Source: Clostridium pasteurianum BC1 | Lineage (GTDB): Bacteria > Bacillota > Clostridia > Clostridiales > Clostridiaceae | Direction: 5' to 3' | NCBI RefSeq assembly: GCF_000389635.1 | Contig: NC_021182.1 | Location: 3,224,001 to 3,288,000 of the forward strand | DNA: 64,000 nucleotides | Shown: piece after piece, positions 62,831 through 64,000 of the stretch | Position numbering within the stretch: the stretch's first letter is position 1 | Layout: every line of letters begins with the position of its first letter | Notes under the pieces: model-generated | Database searches by the model: none | Told to the model about the DNA's origin: nothing | What the model saw: the letters and a program-made list of their open reading frames with translations, nothing else | Translations under genes and position numbers: made by a program

Positions 62831-63355
62831 CTAGTAGCCATATTTATTTATTAAACTCTCCATGTCACCAAATATTAAAGTATTATTTATATTTTTTTTA
62901 TGTACTTTAACTCTATCTCTGCTTACTACAAACACTATATTGGGATATTTCTTATCCTTTATTTTTTTAATTTCATTTCCGTATATGTACTCTTCATCTT
63001 CTGAAAAATTATACATAAAAATATTTTCAGAAAATATATCTGCTGCTAAAACCTTTAATTTAATTTTATCTTTTATTAATTTGGCGTTACTTTTTTCAAA
63101 TTTAAACTTTTTTAATTCTTTTAGTCTTCCATCTCTATGGGAACCCTTAAATAAAAAATATTTATCTTCTATGTCTTTTCCATCTTCCGATGTAATAAAT
63201 AAATTATACTTATAATCATCCTTATTTAAATCCGAATTAATTTTTGCATAATTCTTTAATTTTTCGCATTGTTTTACAGCTAATCCCAATTTAAATTTCA
63301 AAATCCCTTTTAAAAAAATAGATTTGCTGGTTTCTCTTTTAACTGTATTTAACAT
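62831..63355 (-). CDS. Hypothetical basic protein
   Basis: 174 residues, highly basic (over 20% Lys). No membrane segment. NLFITSEDGKDIEDKYFLFKGSHRDGRLK and YPNIVFVVSRDRVKVHKKN suggest alternating strands and helices. I recognise no family. GAGAGGATG precedes the ATG and a terminator follows. Confidence 0.6.
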   Translation of the reverse strand: MLNTVKRETSKSIFLKGILKFKLGLAVKQCEKLKNYAKINSDLNKDDYKYNLFITSEDGKDIEDKYFLFKGSHRDGRLKELKKFKFEKSNAKLIKDKIKLKVLAADIFSENIFMYNFSEDEEYIYGNEIKKIKDKKYPNIVFVVSRDRVKVHKKNINNTLIFGDMESLINKYGY

Positions 63356-63759
63356 TTACCACTCATCCTCTCAATAAAATAATCGTTAATAATTAAAATT
63401 TATTTAGAAAAAATTATATTTACTAAGTTTTAGATAATTATCTACAAATACAATCACTTTGCCATTTTAAAATCTGAGATATTATGACTATTAATTTATG
63501 TATAACTTTCTCCAAGTAATAATTTATCAAAATATGCAACTAAATTCAATAGATTCTTAATTTAAATTTAATTTAAATTTAAATTAAATTAAATATTTTT
63601 ATAACATATTTCACAATATAGTATTATTTTTCACTGTAATATCCAGCTTATCCTACTATCCTTTATCGGTATTTGCTTATATTTTATTAAAGCTGTAAGT
63701 GAATATTAAAACTTTACTAAACATAGTATTATATATCAATAATTTTGTGAGGTACATAT
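63356..63759. other. AT-rich divergent spacer, 400 bp
   Basis: No coding frame. It holds a 26-bp perfect AT-only palindrome at 63565-63590 (centre TTTAAATTTAAA) and the presumed promoters of the two divergent genes. Confidence 0.5.
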
Positions 63760-64000
63760 ATGCAATTTGATAATTTTTACAAAGACACCATTATACTTAC
63801 AATTTCCAATCTTGCAACAGGTATTTTAAGATTTGTATTTTCTATAATACTCTCTAATAAATTAGGCGCAGAGGGACTAGGTTTATATTCCATAATAATG
63901 CCTATATATGATCTTTTCTGCTGTGTGGTTTGCGGTGGAATGATTATTGCAGTATCAAGGAAGGCAGCTATATTTTCAGGAAATAAAGATTATATAAATG
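63760..64000 (+). CDS. SpoVB/MATE-like polysaccharide flippase, N-terminal part
   Basis: The ATG behind TGAGGTAC opens a frame that runs off the window; 80 residues are visible. TIILTISNLATGILRFVFSIILSNKLGAEGLGLYSIIMPIYDLFC and CGGMIIAVSRKAA match the first helices of the SpoVB/MurJ-like (MVF) flippase family, with the typical KLGAEGLGLY motif after helix 1. SpoVB-type proteins flip lipid-linked cell-wall precursors during spore cortex formation. The specific substrate cannot be decided from this part. Confidence 0.82.
   Translation, partial: MQFDNFYKDTIILTISNLATGILRFVFSIILSNKLGAEGLGLYSIIMPIYDLFCCVVCGGMIIAVSRKAAIFSGNKDYIN

Overview
The window is low-GC, AT-rich DNA with tightly spaced genes, strong GGAGG-type ribosome binding sites, many TTG/GTG starts, a Spo0E-like gene, a SpoVB/MATE-type gene and an anaerobe's metabolic set (B12-dependent ribonucleotide reductase, ThlA-type thiolase, rubrerythrin-like protein). 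This points to a spore-forming Clostridium in the broad sense. Species was not determined.

Layout. 0-8 kb: the 3' end of nrdJ, then decayed genes (two TetR-family remnants, an MFS gene missing its 5' third), a GNAT, an Acg-type nitroreductase, an intact MFS, a flavinylated FMN-binding protein and a Cu/Zn-SOD. 8-16 kb: argS behind a T-box leader, then a polyphosphate block (ppk1 and two divergent Ppx/GppA paralogues). 16-25 kb: TerC, HAD, VOC, Spo0E-like and Doc-type genes, queC, a thioesterase, pyruvate kinase and DedA. 25-36 kb: a two-gene ABC exporter, ferritin-like, YbaK, DUF3298, a stand-alone pyruvate kinase C-terminal domain, TipAS, HAD, GNAT, a short MGMT-like gene and thiolase. 36-43 kb: TetR with its own promoter and operator, a phosphoesterase, a MacB/FtsX-type ABC system and a two-component pair whose regulator carries an amber codon. 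43-49 kb: a HesB-like protein, DUF4397, an NTP pyrophosphatase and a GntR/dehydrogenase/GntP sugar-acid cluster. 49-64 kb: an amidase, a second two-component system with an ABC-2 exporter split by a foreign-looking toxin-antitoxin module, an Rpn nuclease, a probable niacin ECF S-component, a B12 radical SAM protein with a methyltransferase-like partner, a zinc phospholipase-C-like protein, a beta-propeller dehydrogenase-like protein, a rubrerythrin-like protein and the start of a SpoVB/MATE-like gene.

The most unusual feature is a family of dispersed, intergenic, structured repeats of about 110-190 bp. There are ten near-full copies and two relics between 19 and 61 kb. Each copy has a 5' hairpin followed by a long interrupted hairpin closed by TTATCC/GGATAA. 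The arms differ between copies but change together, so pairing is kept while sequence drifts. The internal-loop bases around RACGT and TAGTYATC stay nearly constant. Two subfamilies share this core. One copy supplies the stop codon of a TetR gene, two copies flank an Rpn nuclease gene, and two are fused head to tail. I could not match the family to a known RNA or mobile element from memory.
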